Notes under the pieces: generated by a model
Told to the model about the DNA's origin: nothing
The model's database searches: none
The model's input: only the letters and a program-made list of their open reading frames with translations
Translations under genes and position numbers: made by a program
Source of the DNA: CAZUHB01 sp964620445
Lineage (GTDB): Bacteria > Planctomycetota > B15-G4 > CAYZWU01
Direction of reading: 5' to 3'
DNA: 64,000 nucleotides
NCBI GenBank assembly: GCA_964620445.1
Contig: CAZUHB010000020.1
Coordinates: forward strand, 1 to 64,000
Shown: piece after piece, positions 28,349-37,694 of the stretch
Layout: each line of letters starts with the position of its first letter
How positions within the stretch are numbered: position 1 is the first letter of the stretch

Positions 28349-29480
28349 TTCGGAAAAACAGCAAAACCCACGACCCTGGAGCCCCTCTCACTGGCACGTC
28401 GCGCTGGTTCAGGACTGCAATCTTCGCTGTGCCTATTGCGCGACCGGTTTCGGTACCTACGGAAAATCTCCGCGCGTGGCCGACCGCGAGGTGCGGGAAC
28501 GGCTGGTCGAGACGATCTACGAGCTGGCGGGGCCCGACGATGAAATCTCCATCGAGCTCGGAGGAGGCGAACCCTTTTTGAGATTCGATCTGATGATCGA
28601 TTTCGTGGACTGTCTCCGATCCAGTCCGAAGCGGATGAAAAGGAAGCTGAACCTGTCCGCCACGACAAACGGCACACTGCTCGATTCGAAATCCATGCTG
28701 GCGTGCAAGGAGCGCAGGATCGGCATCGGCTTCAGTATCGACGGCCCCGAGAGCGGGCATGACGCCAACCGCACGACGAGAGACGGCCGTCGAACGCACG
28801 CCAAGGCGATGGCGAACTGGAGACAATACCGGGAGATGGTGAAGGGCACCGATGTGGAATGCGACATTCACAGCGTCATCTCCGGCGATTCCCGGTTGAT
28901 CGACGTGGCCCGTTTCTGGCGAGACGAAGGGATTGGCGTGTTCCAGGACGCCGTGCAGGAACCGAGCCGTTACGTGAAAGGCGACAGCCAGGATTCGTGG
29001 TCGCTCCGACGGGCGCAATATCTCGAGGACTTCCGGACGATCGCGATTTCAGAGGCCGAACGCCTCGGGCCGGACAATTTCAAAAAGGAATACCGGGGGC
29101 CCTGGTCGCTTTTCATCATGTGGGACCATCTGGCAAAGGCTATTCCCTACAGCTTCTGTGGCGCCGGCGACTGCATCGCGGCCGTGGACGCCTCCGGCAA
29201 TCTCTATCCCTGCGAGGGATTCGTCGGGCATGAAAACCATGTGCTCGGAGATCTCTGGACCGGCGTCGATCCAGAAAAGCACCGGCAGTATCGTGACAGG
29301 ACCCTGGAGGTTCTGAAGGACTGCGACAGCTGCTGGGCGCGGTTCGTTTGCGTCGGCGGATGCTTCGCGGGGAATCCAGCCAAGGGCGTGGTGCTGAACA
29401 TGGAGAAAGGCTGCGATTTCGCGAAATCGCTCGCCGAGATTGCTATCGAGAGTTTCAGGCTGATTTCGAACAAGAAATGA
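28341..29480 (+). CDS. SPASM-domain radical SAM enzyme, island copy 2
   Basis: The N-terminus carries CNLRCAYC (Cys 26, 30, 33), the cluster that binds SAM, and SIELGGGEPFLRFDL, the GGE motif that contacts the SAM amino group. The C-terminus has a full SPASM-type set: CGAGDCIAAVDASGNLYPCEGF and then CDSCWARFVCVGGC, expected to bind auxiliary [4Fe-4S] clusters. SPASM enzymes mostly modify peptides or proteins (sulfatase maturases, sactipeptide and ranthipeptide enzymes, mycofactocin, PQQ), so a peptide substrate is likely. It overlaps the activase gene before it by 8 bp and the TolC gene after it by 4 bp, linking a peptide-modifying enzyme to an export machine in one operon. Confidence 0.88.
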   Translation: MGDSEKQQNPRPWSPSHWHVALVQDCNLRCAYCATGFGTYGKSPRVADREVRERLVETIYELAGPDDEISIELGGGEPFLRFDLMIDFVDCLRSSPKRMKRKLNLSATTNGTLLDSKSMLACKERRIGIGFSIDGPESGHDANRTTRDGRRTHAKAMANWRQYREMVKGTDVECDIHSVISGDSRLIDVARFWRDEGIGVFQDAVQEPSRYVKGDSQDSWSLRRAQYLEDFRTIAISEAERLGPDNFKKEYRGPWSLFIMWDHLAKAIPYSFCGAGDCIAAVDASGNLYPCEGFVGHENHVLGDLWTGVDPEKHRQYRDRTLEVLKDCDSCWARFVCVGGCFAGNPAKGVVLNMEKGCDFAKSLAEIAIESFRLISNKK

Positions 29481-31006
29481 ACTCCATGGAGAGACCGGAC
29501 AATCGAAAACGAAGGGATCGCGAGCGCCGGGCGGTCGACGCGCTGCTCGTCGTGGCGACTCTGATCCTGTGTGAAATCCTGGCGGGCTGTTCGGCCGACG
29601 AGGAGCTCCGAACGAAGGCCGGCGACTTCACGGAAAAAACAGGGCCCGAGGTCTGGGCCCGATGGTCGCGGCTGAGCGAGTTTCGGCCCGATGCGGCCCC
29701 CTTGCGCCTCACCTTCGTGGAGGCCCTTCGCCTGGCGGTGGACAACAATATCACCTTTCAGATGCAGCTGCTCAAGCGGAAGGAATATCTGGTCGGCAAG
29801 GAGCAGGCGGAGTCGATTCCTCTGCCGCGCCTGGATCTCAGCATCGTACCGCAGTTCCCGATCGGCATCGGAAGGCCCGACTCCAAGGAGATTCTGCTGG
29901 GCGGCATCTCGCTCCACTACGACCTGGTGGAAGTTCTTTTTTCCGGCGAGGCGATCGCCGGCGCGGAAGCGCGTATTACCCGCTCGGAGCAGGAAGCCTT
30001 CTCGATCGTCAGGAATCTGGGTGAAGCGCTCTATCGTCTCGTCATCGGCTGGAAGTTTCATCAGGAGGAACTGGCCCTGCGATCGGAAGCTCTGGATCTC
30101 TATCGGAAGCGATACGACCAGACACGGACGCTCGTGAGCTATGGCAAGGCCGGCCCCGAATCACTCCGCCAGTGCCAGGTGGACCTGCAGACCGCAGACA
30201 TGATGAATCAGGCCGCGCGCGAGGCGGTGGATGCCGACGTGCGGCAAATCAAGAAATTGCTGGGCCTCTCGCCTTCCCAGGATATCGCCGCAATAGAACT
30301 CCCCGAACTGGAATCGGAGGTTTCCGGCAAGTACAGCTCCCTCGACGAGGTGGTCGCCGAATTGAAGGAGGCCTGGTCGGTGCTTCCCGAGGTCAGGATC
30401 GCCGAGCTCGACCTCTTTCTGGCGGAGCTTCGTATCGCCGAAGCGGGACGCGGCCGGCTGCCCTCGGTGGCGGCGGGAACGAGATTCGGTGCGACACCGC
30501 TCGCCATCGACAACGACACGGCACCGGTGGTGCTCGGGCTCGATATCACGTACCCCCTGCTCGACTGGGGCGATACCACGAGGCGCCAGACCGTCGCCGA
30601 GATCGCGCGCGACGCCCAGAAGATACAGATGGTGCAGACCGCGCGAGACTTCGCATGGAACATGCTCGAGTCCTATCTGTCGGTGCAACAGGCACATTCT
30701 CGATGGAAGGAAGCGGAAAAAAACAGCGCCCAGCTATCCAAGGTCCTGTCTTCCGAAGAGACTCTGCTGAAATTCGGAAAGATCGGGCTCAGCGACTACT
30801 ATTCGCTGCGGCTCACGAGAATCAACGCCGCGATCACCCTGGCCGGCACCAGGCAAACCTACGAGAACGCCGTGCTGAACAGGAGTTTTGTTGCCTGCGA
30901 TTTTCCTTCTGTCCAACTTTGTCAAGATATCATTGATTCCTCGATCGCAATGAGCGATGTCGATCCGGCTCTTGCAGAGGGCGAGAGAGTTGAGAGCAAT
31001 GATTGA
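29477..31006 (+). CDS. TolC-family outer membrane efflux lipoprotein
   Basis: The 509-residue product starts at the ATG of an ATGA overlap with the upstream stop. It has a lipoprotein-like signal (LLVVATLILCEILAGC), so it is probably acylated like OprM. The repeats of the outer-membrane efflux family follow: long amphipathic helices (for example LRQCQVDLQTADMMNQAAREA and VRIAELDLFLAELRIAEAGR) alternating with short beta strands (LPSVAAGTRFG, LGLDITYPLLDWGDT). It forms the outer-membrane channel of a tripartite exporter with the HlyD-like adaptor and MacB-like ABC proteins encoded directly downstream. Confidence 0.88.
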   Translation: MNSMERPDNRKRRDRERRAVDALLVVATLILCEILAGCSADEELRTKAGDFTEKTGPEVWARWSRLSEFRPDAAPLRLTFVEALRLAVDNNITFQMQLLKRKEYLVGKEQAESIPLPRLDLSIVPQFPIGIGRPDSKEILLGGISLHYDLVEVLFSGEAIAGAEARITRSEQEAFSIVRNLGEALYRLVIGWKFHQEELALRSEALDLYRKRYDQTRTLVSYGKAGPESLRQCQVDLQTADMMNQAAREAVDADVRQIKKLLGLSPSQDIAAIELPELESEVSGKYSSLDEVVAELKEAWSVLPEVRIAELDLFLAELRIAEAGRGRLPSVAAGTRFGATPLAIDNDTAPVVLGLDITYPLLDWGDTTRRQTVAEIARDAQKIQMVQTARDFAWNMLESYLSVQQAHSRWKEAEKNSAQLSKVLSSEETLLKFGKIGLSDYYSLRLTRINAAITLAGTRQTYENAVLNRSFVACDFPSVQLCQDIIDSSIAMSDVDPALAEGERVESND

Positions 31007-32051
31007 ATACGCACGAAAAATCCTGATCGAGCGCCTTTGGCTGCCGTCGACGAAGCGATTCCGGGGAGCGGTCCTCCTTTGTTACATGCTCGCCCTGGCG
31101 TCCTGCGATCCGGGCGAGGAGGCTCGGTTCGCCGCGATGGAGCGCGTGGAGTCGATCGCCGAAGAGAGTCCGGCTCCCGTGAAGGACGATTCCCGCATCG
31201 AGTGTACCGGCGCGGTTGGATCTCGAAACACGCTCAAATTGCACCTTCACCCCGGGGAGACGGTCTTGAAGGTGTTTGTTCAGGCCGACCAGCAGGTCAA
31301 GGCCGGAGATCCGCTCGTCGAGCTCGAGAACGTCGTCCTGTGGAGCAGCTTCCTGTCGCTTCAGAGTGAACTGCGTCAGTGGGACGAGGCGGTCGAGCGC
31401 CTGGCCGTGCTCGATCTCGAGATCGAAGGCCAGGAAAAAACGATCGAACAGATCGGAAAAAAGATAGAGAAGGAGCGGACGATCGCCGAGAACATTCCCG
31501 ACTATCCCCTGGAAGCCGCGATCGAATCTTTCCTCGACACGATGGAAACGGAGAAAATCCGTCTTGAGTCGCTCCTGGTCCAGAAGGGATTCATCGAGGA
31601 GAGCCTCCAGCTTCGCGACACCATGCGCGAGACGATCGACAGGCAGATGAAGATCCTCCAGAGCCGGCTCGACCGGCTCCTTGTTCGCGCGCCGTTCGAT
31701 GGACGCGTGTCGTTTTGCTGCCCCCTTCCGGGGTATCTTTCATCGGGGGACAAGATCCTGGAAATCATCGACGAGCGGTCCATTATCGTGTCGGCAACGA
31801 TCCTGCAGGACCATCTGAAATACGTACGCGAGAACACCCCGGTCGAGGTATACCCCGACTACTTCGAAGACCGTTTCGTTTCCGGAAAGATCGAAACGAT
31901 CGGGCTTCCGGTGAACGAATCGGGTCAGGACTACCCGAAGTTTCCGCTCACGATCATGCTGGATGAGACCGACGACGTGCAACGTCTGTGCCGGCTCGGA
32001 ATGACGGTGACCGTGAGGATCCCGAAGGCGGAGGCGTCCGAAAAAGAGTGA
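30999..32051 (+). CDS. HlyD/MacA-type periplasmic adaptor lipoprotein
   Basis: The 350-residue membrane fusion protein starts at an ATG 8 bp inside the TolC gene. An N-terminal signal ends in LALASC, a lipobox. The lipoyl/barrel-sandwich strands are visible (LHPGETVLKVFVQADQQVKAGDPLVELEN, about residues 75-103, and LLVRAPFDGRVSF), enclosing a coiled-coil hairpin (about 115-215), then a beta-barrel domain with VSATILQDHLKYVRENTPVEVYPDYF. It should bridge the inner-membrane ABC permease to TolC. The C-terminus overlaps the ABC ATPase gene by 4 bp. Confidence 0.87.
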   Translation: MIEYARKILIERLWLPSTKRFRGAVLLCYMLALASCDPGEEARFAAMERVESIAEESPAPVKDDSRIECTGAVGSRNTLKLHLHPGETVLKVFVQADQQVKAGDPLVELENVVLWSSFLSLQSELRQWDEAVERLAVLDLEIEGQEKTIEQIGKKIEKERTIAENIPDYPLEAAIESFLDTMETEKIRLESLLVQKGFIEESLQLRDTMRETIDRQMKILQSRLDRLLVRAPFDGRVSFCCPLPGYLSSGDKILEIIDERSIIVSATILQDHLKYVRENTPVEVYPDYFEDRFVSGKIETIGLPVNESGQDYPKFPLTIMLDETDDVQRLCRLGMTVTVRIPKAEASEKE

Positions 32052-32779
32052 GCCCCGACAGTGATGCGTTTCTCGAGCTCGATAATGTCAGCAAGGTCTG
32101 GGAGATACCCGGCCGGCGGCTCGAGGTTCTGACCGGCATCGATCTGGAGATCGACGTTGGCGAGTCGATCGCCATCCTGGGTCCGTCGGGCAGCGGGAAA
32201 TCCACACTTCTTCACGTGATGGGCCTTCTCACACCGCCCACCGGCGGCGACATACGATTCCAGAAAAAATCGGCGATGAACTTCAGGGGGCGGGCGCGGC
32301 TCAACGTGCGCAGAGAGATCGGTTTCGTGTTCCAGGACGCGAAGCTGCTGCCCGGCCTCAATCTCTTTCAAAACGTCTGCGTTCCGCTCGTCCATCGATA
32401 CTATTCCGCGAAGGAGCAGAAAAGGCTGGCGATGGAGGTTCTCGAAAAAGTTGGGCTCGAAGAACACCTGACCCACCTGCCCCATCACCTGAGCGGCGGG
32501 GAGCTGACGCGCGCCGCGATCGCTCGCGCCCTCGCGTTCGGCCCCCGGCTCCTGCTCTGCGATGAGCCGACGGGCGCTCTCGATGACGAAATCGGCGAGA
32601 ACATTTTCGATCTTCTGCTGCGAAGCATCGATCCCTCGGGTGCGCTCGTCGTGGTGACCCACAACCAGCGCTTCGCGAAAAAGCTGGACCGTGTTTTACG
32701 CCTGAACAACGGACAACTGACGGACGTCGGGAGAGGAAGGGATTCCTCTTCGCCACCGCCGTCGAATTTGGAGCCCTGA
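32048..32779 (+). CDS. ABC transporter ATPase (LolD/MacB type)
   Basis: A 243-residue ATPase with Walker A GPSGSGKST, signature LSGGELTRAAIARAL, Walker B LLLCDEPTGALDD and a final switch-His region VVVTHNQRFAKKLDRVLRL. The GALDD and short length are typical of the MacB/LolD/FtsE group, which pairs with FtsX-like permeases. The start is a GTG overlapping the adaptor stop in the sequence GTGA; the frame upstream overlaps the adaptor gene. It pairs with the permease encoded 5 bp downstream. Confidence 0.92.
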   Translation: MSPDSDAFLELDNVSKVWEIPGRRLEVLTGIDLEIDVGESIAILGPSGSGKSTLLHVMGLLTPPTGGDIRFQKKSAMNFRGRARLNVRREIGFVFQDAKLLPGLNLFQNVCVPLVHRYYSAKEQKRLAMEVLEKVGLEEHLTHLPHHLSGGELTRAAIARALAFGPRLLLCDEPTGALDDEIGENIFDLLLRSIDPSGALVVVTHNQRFAKKLDRVLRLNNGQLTDVGRGRDSSSPPPSNLEP

Positions 32780-32784
32780 TCGAG

Positions 32785-34020
32785 GTGAGCGTCCGGAAAC
32801 CGGGAAAGTGCGCCTTTGTCGTCACATTGATCAGGAGCGTTCTGCGCGGCGTCTGTGCCCAGAAGCTACAGAACCTGCTCGCTCTGGTCACCATGTCCGT
32901 CGGCGCCTTCGCAATGGCAGCGACCCTCCTCGTCGGCGTTGGAGCGATAGAGAATCTCTGGCGCGACATGGACGCGCTGATGGGGAGCCAGGTCATCGTC
33001 GCTCCCGAGCCCGCATACGATCTGATGAAAAAACGCGCCTCCGAGGCGTTCACTTCGGAAGATCTCGCCTACTTGCAGCGCAGTCTGCCCGACGCGAAAT
33101 ACGTCATGCCCTTTTTGACGACACGGACGAAGGTCTCCTCGAAGACCAAAACACTCTATCTCTCCTGCGACGGGATCACTCCCGACGTGGAGGACGAACC
33201 CCTCTACCATCCCCTGGAAGGATCTCTCCTGTCCAAAGAAACCTACGACGGGCAGCGATACGAGTGCCTCTTGACCCGCTCGGCCGCGGCGATCCTCGGG
33301 ATCGATCTGGCCGAGGGGAATATTGTCCGGCTGAATGCGGCGCGGTTTCGCGTTGTCGGAATAACGAACGATCCGCCCGATTCCGGGCCCGGTTTCGAAA
33401 CGCGGCTGATCACGTCCTACTCGGCCATGAAGGAACTCTTCGGCGCACCTTTCGGTGTCGGACTGATCGTCGTGGGATGGCGAACGCCCCAGGACATGGA
33501 GACGGTCACGCAAACACTGGTTCAGGCTCTCGACGCCTGCCGCGGCCCGGGAACCTATGACCTGTCGTGCAGCCAGTTCCGAATATTGAGAGGCAAGCAG
33601 CTGGTCCGGCGGGTCGTTCTTTTCGGGACGATTCTGGCCTTCTTCTGCGTGGTCGTGTCGGCGGTCGGCATCTTCAACGTGATGCTGTCCAGCGTGGTGC
33701 GGCGCACTTACGAATTCGCCGTTCGCATAACGATGGGCGCCTCCAGGAACGAACTGGGATTTATCGTTCTTCTCGAGGGCGGTGCGATCGGACTCGCGGG
33801 AGGCCTCCTCGGGGTCTTGGCGGCGTGGCTCACCAGTCCGCTCATTTGCAGGCTGGTGAATTCGCTGATTTCAACGTCCCACGATCTGGCGCCGTTGCCG
33901 AATACCGCCGCCTTTGCCATACCCCTCGTCACTTGCTGCCTCGCGGCGTTGGTCGCGGGATTTCTTCCAGCCTTGCGCGTTTCGAGAATCGACATCCTCT
34001 CCCAGTTGCGGGAAAGATAG
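32785..34020 (+). CDS. ABC transporter permease (FtsX/MacB family)
   Basis: The 411-residue permease has one N-terminal membrane helix (LLALVTMSVGAFAMAATLLVGVGAI), a periplasmic MacB-PCD-like domain (about residues 55-260: MGSQVIVAPEPAYDLM through VLTRSAAAILGIDLAEGNIVRL) and three C-terminal helices carrying the FtsX motif (VVLFGTILAFFCVVVSAVGIFNVML, RTYEFAVRITMGAS). MacB-type systems do not pump through the membrane but push periplasmic substrates (peptides, lipoproteins, enterobactin) out through TolC. In this operon the substrate could be a modified peptide. Start codon GTG. It ends 13 bp from the convergent glycosyltransferase gene, closing the six-gene operon. Confidence 0.9.
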   Translation: MSVRKPGKCAFVVTLIRSVLRGVCAQKLQNLLALVTMSVGAFAMAATLLVGVGAIENLWRDMDALMGSQVIVAPEPAYDLMKKRASEAFTSEDLAYLQRSLPDAKYVMPFLTTRTKVSSKTKTLYLSCDGITPDVEDEPLYHPLEGSLLSKETYDGQRYECLLTRSAAAILGIDLAEGNIVRLNAARFRVVGITNDPPDSGPGFETRLITSYSAMKELFGAPFGVGLIVVGWRTPQDMETVTQTLVQALDACRGPGTYDLSCSQFRILRGKQLVRRVVLFGTILAFFCVVVSAVGIFNVMLSSVVRRTYEFAVRITMGASRNELGFIVLLEGGAIGLAGGLLGVLAAWLTSPLICRLVNSLISTSHDLAPLPNTAAFAIPLVTCCLAALVAGFLPALRVSRIDILSQLRER

Positions 34021-34033
34021 ATCGCCGCTCTCC

Positions 34034-34945
34034 TCATCTTTCGACAAGGCCCAGGACCTTTTCGGCCACGGTCCCGGGATCGATTCGATCGATGCATTTC
34101 GTGTCTTCGCAATCGAACCGTCTGAGCGAATCCGCGCACGGGGGGCATCCCATCGACCGCAGATTGCGGTTCGATCGATGACCGAATGCCACGGGGCTCG
34201 ACGGGCCGAAGAGGACAACGCCCGGCGTACCCACCGCGGCAGCGAGATGGCCCGGAAAAGAGTCGATAGTGAGAACGCAGTCCGCCAACCGGTAGAGGGC
34301 GGCGGAGCGGCGTAGAGGCGGATAGGGAAGAGTTCGATGAACGAACGGCGAGGACGGCTCCTCCCCCGTTAGCTCGAGAAGATAGACTCTGTCTTTCAAC
34401 GCGCCCAACACCTTGTTCCAGAGCGGAAGCGGATAGGTCTTCTGTGGATTGGGCGAGGAATTATTGACGATCACAAAGGGACGGCCGGAGAATCGTCGAA
34501 TGGCACGGCCGGCCCAGGCGCGATCCTCCTGGGAAGTGAATATCTCGAGCGATTCGTCGGCAAGCTCTATGCGGTAATATGCGGCCAGCTGGCGCACGAC
34601 CGATGAACATCCCTGGTTGAACCTGAAGAGGCCCATGACCGCGGGATCGGTGAGATGGCCCGGTTTCTCCTCGGCCACGACGTAGGGAGAAAAGACCGCC
34701 GCCTTCCTTTCGGGCAAAGCCCAGAAGTAGAGATCGTCTCCATCGCACGGAATCAGGATGTCCACGTGGGGATTGAGATCGAAGATCTGAACCGCCTCGC
34801 GCCGGACCGCACACCGGATCAGGTCATATCTCGACGATTGGGCAAAATGCCTCAGGAAGGGAGTCGTCAGGAGGCAATCTCCCAGACCGCCGTCGACCAC
34901 CACGGTCAGCATCGATCGTTCTGCCTGTTCTTCCTGTTGGTCCAT
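34034..34945 (-). CDS. Glycosyltransferase family 9 (heptosyltransferase-like)
   Basis: The protein begins MLTVVVDGGLGDCLLTTPFLRHF after a 12-residue lead; GGLGDCLLTTP is the GT9 signature, the sugar-acceptor-side loop of heptosyltransferases. The C-terminal half has the nucleotide-sugar site: VIVNNSSPNPQKTYPLPLW, TIDSFPGHLAAAVGTPGVVLFGPSSP. GT9 enzymes usually add heptose to lipopolysaccharide core, but no LPS genes are here. It is the last gene of the minus-strand operon with the PqqD protein, peptide precursor, B2 peptidase and two radical SAM enzymes, so glycosylation of the peptide or a linked carrier is a reasonable inference. ATG at 34912 is an alternative start. Confidence 0.8.
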   Translation of the reverse strand: MDQQEEQAERSMLTVVVDGGLGDCLLTTPFLRHFAQSSRYDLIRCAVRREAVQIFDLNPHVDILIPCDGDDLYFWALPERKAAVFSPYVVAEEKPGHLTDPAVMGLFRFNQGCSSVVRQLAAYYRIELADESLEIFTSQEDRAWAGRAIRRFSGRPFVIVNNSSPNPQKTYPLPLWNKVLGALKDRVYLLELTGEEPSSPFVHRTLPYPPLRRSAALYRLADCVLTIDSFPGHLAAAVGTPGVVLFGPSSPVAFGHRSNRNLRSMGCPPCADSLRRFDCEDTKCIDRIDPGTVAEKVLGLVER

Positions 34946-35023
34946 CGATTCGGCTGCCCCGCGAGCAGGAAGATGAAACGGGATCGGTCCTCGTCCGCTC
35001 CGTCAGATCGATCGTGCGACCCT

Positions 35024-36466
35024 TTACGGAGAACGATCACGCGACGCGCTGTAGTGCTCGGCCAAGCATGTCCCGTGGCAGAAACCACGATACCAGAAGA
35101 TGCACTCCTTGCACCAGGCGCGATAGGGTTGTCTGCAAAGCCTGTCGACGAACTCTCTGAAACCGGCGCCCGCGTCGGCCAAGGAAGGGAATTTCGTGAT
35201 CTTCGGTCCGGACTCGAAGATCGCCGTGCAGGGAAAGGTCGTCGCGTCGGGATTGACGGTGAGGTTCTGGGAATACTCCCGCAGATAGACCCAGCACGAT
35301 GCGCGGAGCGCGTCCTTCAAAAGGAGCTCGCGCAGAAATTCCTCCCCGACCGAACAGAGAGGAATCGGCTTGCAGAGCCAGTAAGGAACATCCTCTTTTT
35401 CACAGTCGGCGAGAAAACCTCTCAATTGTGATTCGACCAGGGTCTGGGCCGATTCGGGCTTATCATCGAAAAGTGTATAGTGCTCGTTCTCCCGGGCGCT
35501 TCCCCGGAACGCGAGAGCGTAGTTGATTGCTTTCAGATTGTTGTCGCCCGCAATCTTGATTATGGAGCGCCACTCGGAAGCATCGCTGCTTTCGGTCAAG
35601 GTGTAACGCAGCAAGACCGGAATGCCCTTTGCCTGGGCCTCGCTGATGTTGGTCAAGAAGCGCTCGTGATAGGAAGGGGATTTCCGGCCGCGGGCCTGGT
35701 CATAGTGCGCCACCAATTCGACCACGCTCTCCGGGTGAACGAGTTTCGAAACCTCTTCCGAGTAGTTTCCGTTCGTGGTCAGGTTGACGACCATCTTCCG
35801 GTCGCGCGCGTAATTCAGAAGTTCGGCAAAATGTCTGTAGACGGTCGGTTCGCCGCCGCTCAACAGGAGCGAGTCGACCCCCGCCTCGGCAGCCCAGTCG
35901 AGCACGGAACGAAGATCATCGAGCGACATGTGCTCGTCCGGGGAGTGTCCCACTCCGCGAGCATAGCAATATGTGCAATCGAGATTGCAGTCATAGGTCG
36001 GGATCAGGATGAGCTGACTCCGGTATCTGGATTTTCGCCCGTAGAGGTTCGAATCCCGGGCAAGATCCTCCGCCCTTCGGTGCAGCCCAGCCTCGGTCAG
36101 CCGGTCGACCATATCGGGGACCAGTCCGGGGATGCGCCGAAGAAGATCGATGTCGAAGGGCGAGTCCTCGAAATGGGTGACCGTGCGCATCGCGTCTACC
36201 AGTGACTGCCATGAACGCCCCAGTTTGGTGCGCCTGACGGGTGCGGGAACTTCGCGAACACGGAACGGATGGAGAATGATCCAGGGATGGCGGTGCCTCA
36301 GCAGTTCACAGGCGGCCTGGCGCACGATCTCGGCTTCGTCGAAAAGGAATCGGAGAGCGATGCTCTCCACCTCGGGTGACGGGTCATCGATCAAACCCAG
36401 CAGGGCGGCGCGGCGGGCGGCCCGGTCTCCGTCTTCGAGAAATGAGCGAATCAGGTCGATGCTCAT
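35024..36466 (-). CDS. HEAT-domain radical SAM enzyme, island copy 3
   Basis: From the ATG used, residues 1 to about 65 form HEAT-like helices (AARRAALLGLIDDPSPEVE, ALRFLFDEAEIVRQAACELL). The radical SAM core begins with CNLDCTYC (Cys 160, 164, 167) and has LLLSGGEPTVYRHF as the GGE motif. The C-terminus has a cysteine group (CKECIFWYRGFCHGTC) like a SPASM/twitch auxiliary cluster. HEAT repeats usually bind proteins, so the N-terminus may hold the peptide substrate or a partner. It lies between another radical SAM gene and a GT9 gene in the precursor-peptide operon. The frame is open to 36523; the start chosen has GGTGG upstream. Confidence 0.85.
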   Translation of the reverse strand: MSIDLIRSFLEDGDRAARRAALLGLIDDPSPEVESIALRFLFDEAEIVRQAACELLRHRHPWIILHPFRVREVPAPVRRTKLGRSWQSLVDAMRTVTHFEDSPFDIDLLRRIPGLVPDMVDRLTEAGLHRRAEDLARDSNLYGRKSRYRSQLILIPTYDCNLDCTYCYARGVGHSPDEHMSLDDLRSVLDWAAEAGVDSLLLSGGEPTVYRHFAELLNYARDRKMVVNLTTNGNYSEEVSKLVHPESVVELVAHYDQARGRKSPSYHERFLTNISEAQAKGIPVLLRYTLTESSDASEWRSIIKIAGDNNLKAINYALAFRGSARENEHYTLFDDKPESAQTLVESQLRGFLADCEKEDVPYWLCKPIPLCSVGEEFLRELLLKDALRASCWVYLREYSQNLTVNPDATTFPCTAIFESGPKITKFPSLADAGAGFREFVDRLCRQPYRAWCKECIFWYRGFCHGTCLAEHYSASRDRSP

Positions 36467-36584
36467 GTCGCCCACCGAGTTTTTCGGGGAGACGCCGCGG
36501 CCGCGACCGGATCGGGTGGCCAAGATCGACTGGAGATTGTCGGGACGCTCCGACTTTCGGCAGCCGGACGTTCATGACCCGGTT

Positions 36585-37694
36585 TCAGGCTCCATCGGCG
36601 CATCGCGGGCCTCCGCGTTTTTCTTCACTATTCGAATTCGAGGTCCCGGCGCCGTCCGTACTTCGCGTTCCCGTAAAGGAACCCTTCTTTGAAGCCACCT
36701 TGTCGAGTATGGACGCGTCATCACCGGTTTGCCAGCCGGTCAATTTATACGCCAAGCAGCCGCCGCAGCATTGCGCTCTCTTGAGAAAACGGCAGTCGAC
36801 GCATTCGTCAAAAACGCCGAAGCCGTCGAACATGTGCAGCTGCTCCTTGAAGTGCTCCTTGATTTCATCGCGATCGGCAAAATCGAGGAGGGACCTCTGG
36901 CTGAAACCGCTGAGCGGATAGCAGGGCCACACGGAAAGATCGGGTCCTATGTCGACCGGAAAGTCGCACGCCGACTCGAACCCGTATGTGAACAGGGTGA
37001 GCTTTCCCAGACTTTCCGTGTCGAACATGCAGAGAGGAAACGCGCAATCGAATCCGGCAATGATATCGTGTTTCTCGAGTTCCCCCAGTTGCTCGACCAG
37101 CCTGGAGCCGATCGCCTTCATCTGATCGGGACTGATGAACGAATTCTCCGTCCCGAAGATCGGGCTCGCCAGACCGAGGCGCAGAGTCTTGTCCAGTTGA
37201 TAGGTCTCGACCAGGTCCGCAACGAACAAGACGCTGAAATCTTCGCGATAGATATTGAAGCCGCATCCGCCGATCGATCCGGCGGCTCGCAACGCACCCG
37301 GAATCCTTTCCTTCTCCGCGGGAGACCAGTCCTGGGGCTCGTTGACATTGAACAGGATCTTGAGGGCCACCGACGGATCGTCGGTCCTTATCTTCAGAAT
37401 CGATTCACAGGTCGCGTCATCCCAGAGACCGTTGGTGAAGATGGAGATCTCGAATTTTCGCTCCACGCAGCGATGGACGATCTCGACGAAATGAGGGTGA
37501 AGGGTCGGCTCCCCGCCGAGGAGTCTGATCGTTCGGCAGTGGCTGCGCTCGAGAAAATCGAGACAGGTCGCCACATTCTCGAGAGAAATGAATGCGCGTT
37601 GCTCGCTGCCCTGCGTTTCCCGATCGGCAAGTTTGAGTTTCGCGAAGCAGTACGGGCAGTTGCGATTGCATTCGTTGGTGAGGATCAGATTCAT
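36585..37694 (-). CDS. Radical SAM enzyme, island copy 4
   Basis: The SAM-cluster motif lies at the very N-terminus (CNRNCPYC, Cys 9, 13, 16), followed by IRLLGGEPTLHPHF, the GGE motif, and FTNGLWDDAT. A C-terminal cysteine group (CVDCRFLKRAQCCGGC, about residues 305-322) is a SPASM-like auxiliary cluster site. The 369-residue length suits a peptide-modifying SPASM enzyme. Its start overlaps the B2 peptidase stop by 4 bp (ATGA), so it is translationally coupled to the leader-processing genes and is the best candidate for the enzyme that acts on the 48-residue precursor. Confidence 0.88.
   Translation of the reverse strand: MNLILTNECNRNCPYCFAKLKLADRETQGSEQRAFISLENVATCLDFLERSHCRTIRLLGGEPTLHPHFVEIVHRCVERKFEISIFTNGLWDDATCESILKIRTDDPSVALKILFNVNEPQDWSPAEKERIPGALRAAGSIGGCGFNIYREDFSVLFVADLVETYQLDKTLRLGLASPIFGTENSFISPDQMKAIGSRLVEQLGELEKHDIIAGFDCAFPLCMFDTESLGKLTLFTYGFESACDFPVDIGPDLSVWPCYPLSGFSQRSLLDFADRDEIKEHFKEQLHMFDGFGVFDECVDCRFLKRAQCCGGCLAYKLTGWQTGDDASILDKVASKKGSFTGTRSTDGAGTSNSNSEEKRGGPRCADGA

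Noticed and set aside
34034..34945. Lipopolysaccharide core heptosyltransferase
   Set aside because: The fold fits, but there are no LPS genes nearby and the operon context is peptide biosynthesis, so only the family name is given.
36046..36056. tRNA T-loop-like sequence GGTTCGAATCC
   Set aside because: It falls inside the HEAT-radical SAM coding region and no acceptor stem or anticodon arm can be built around it.
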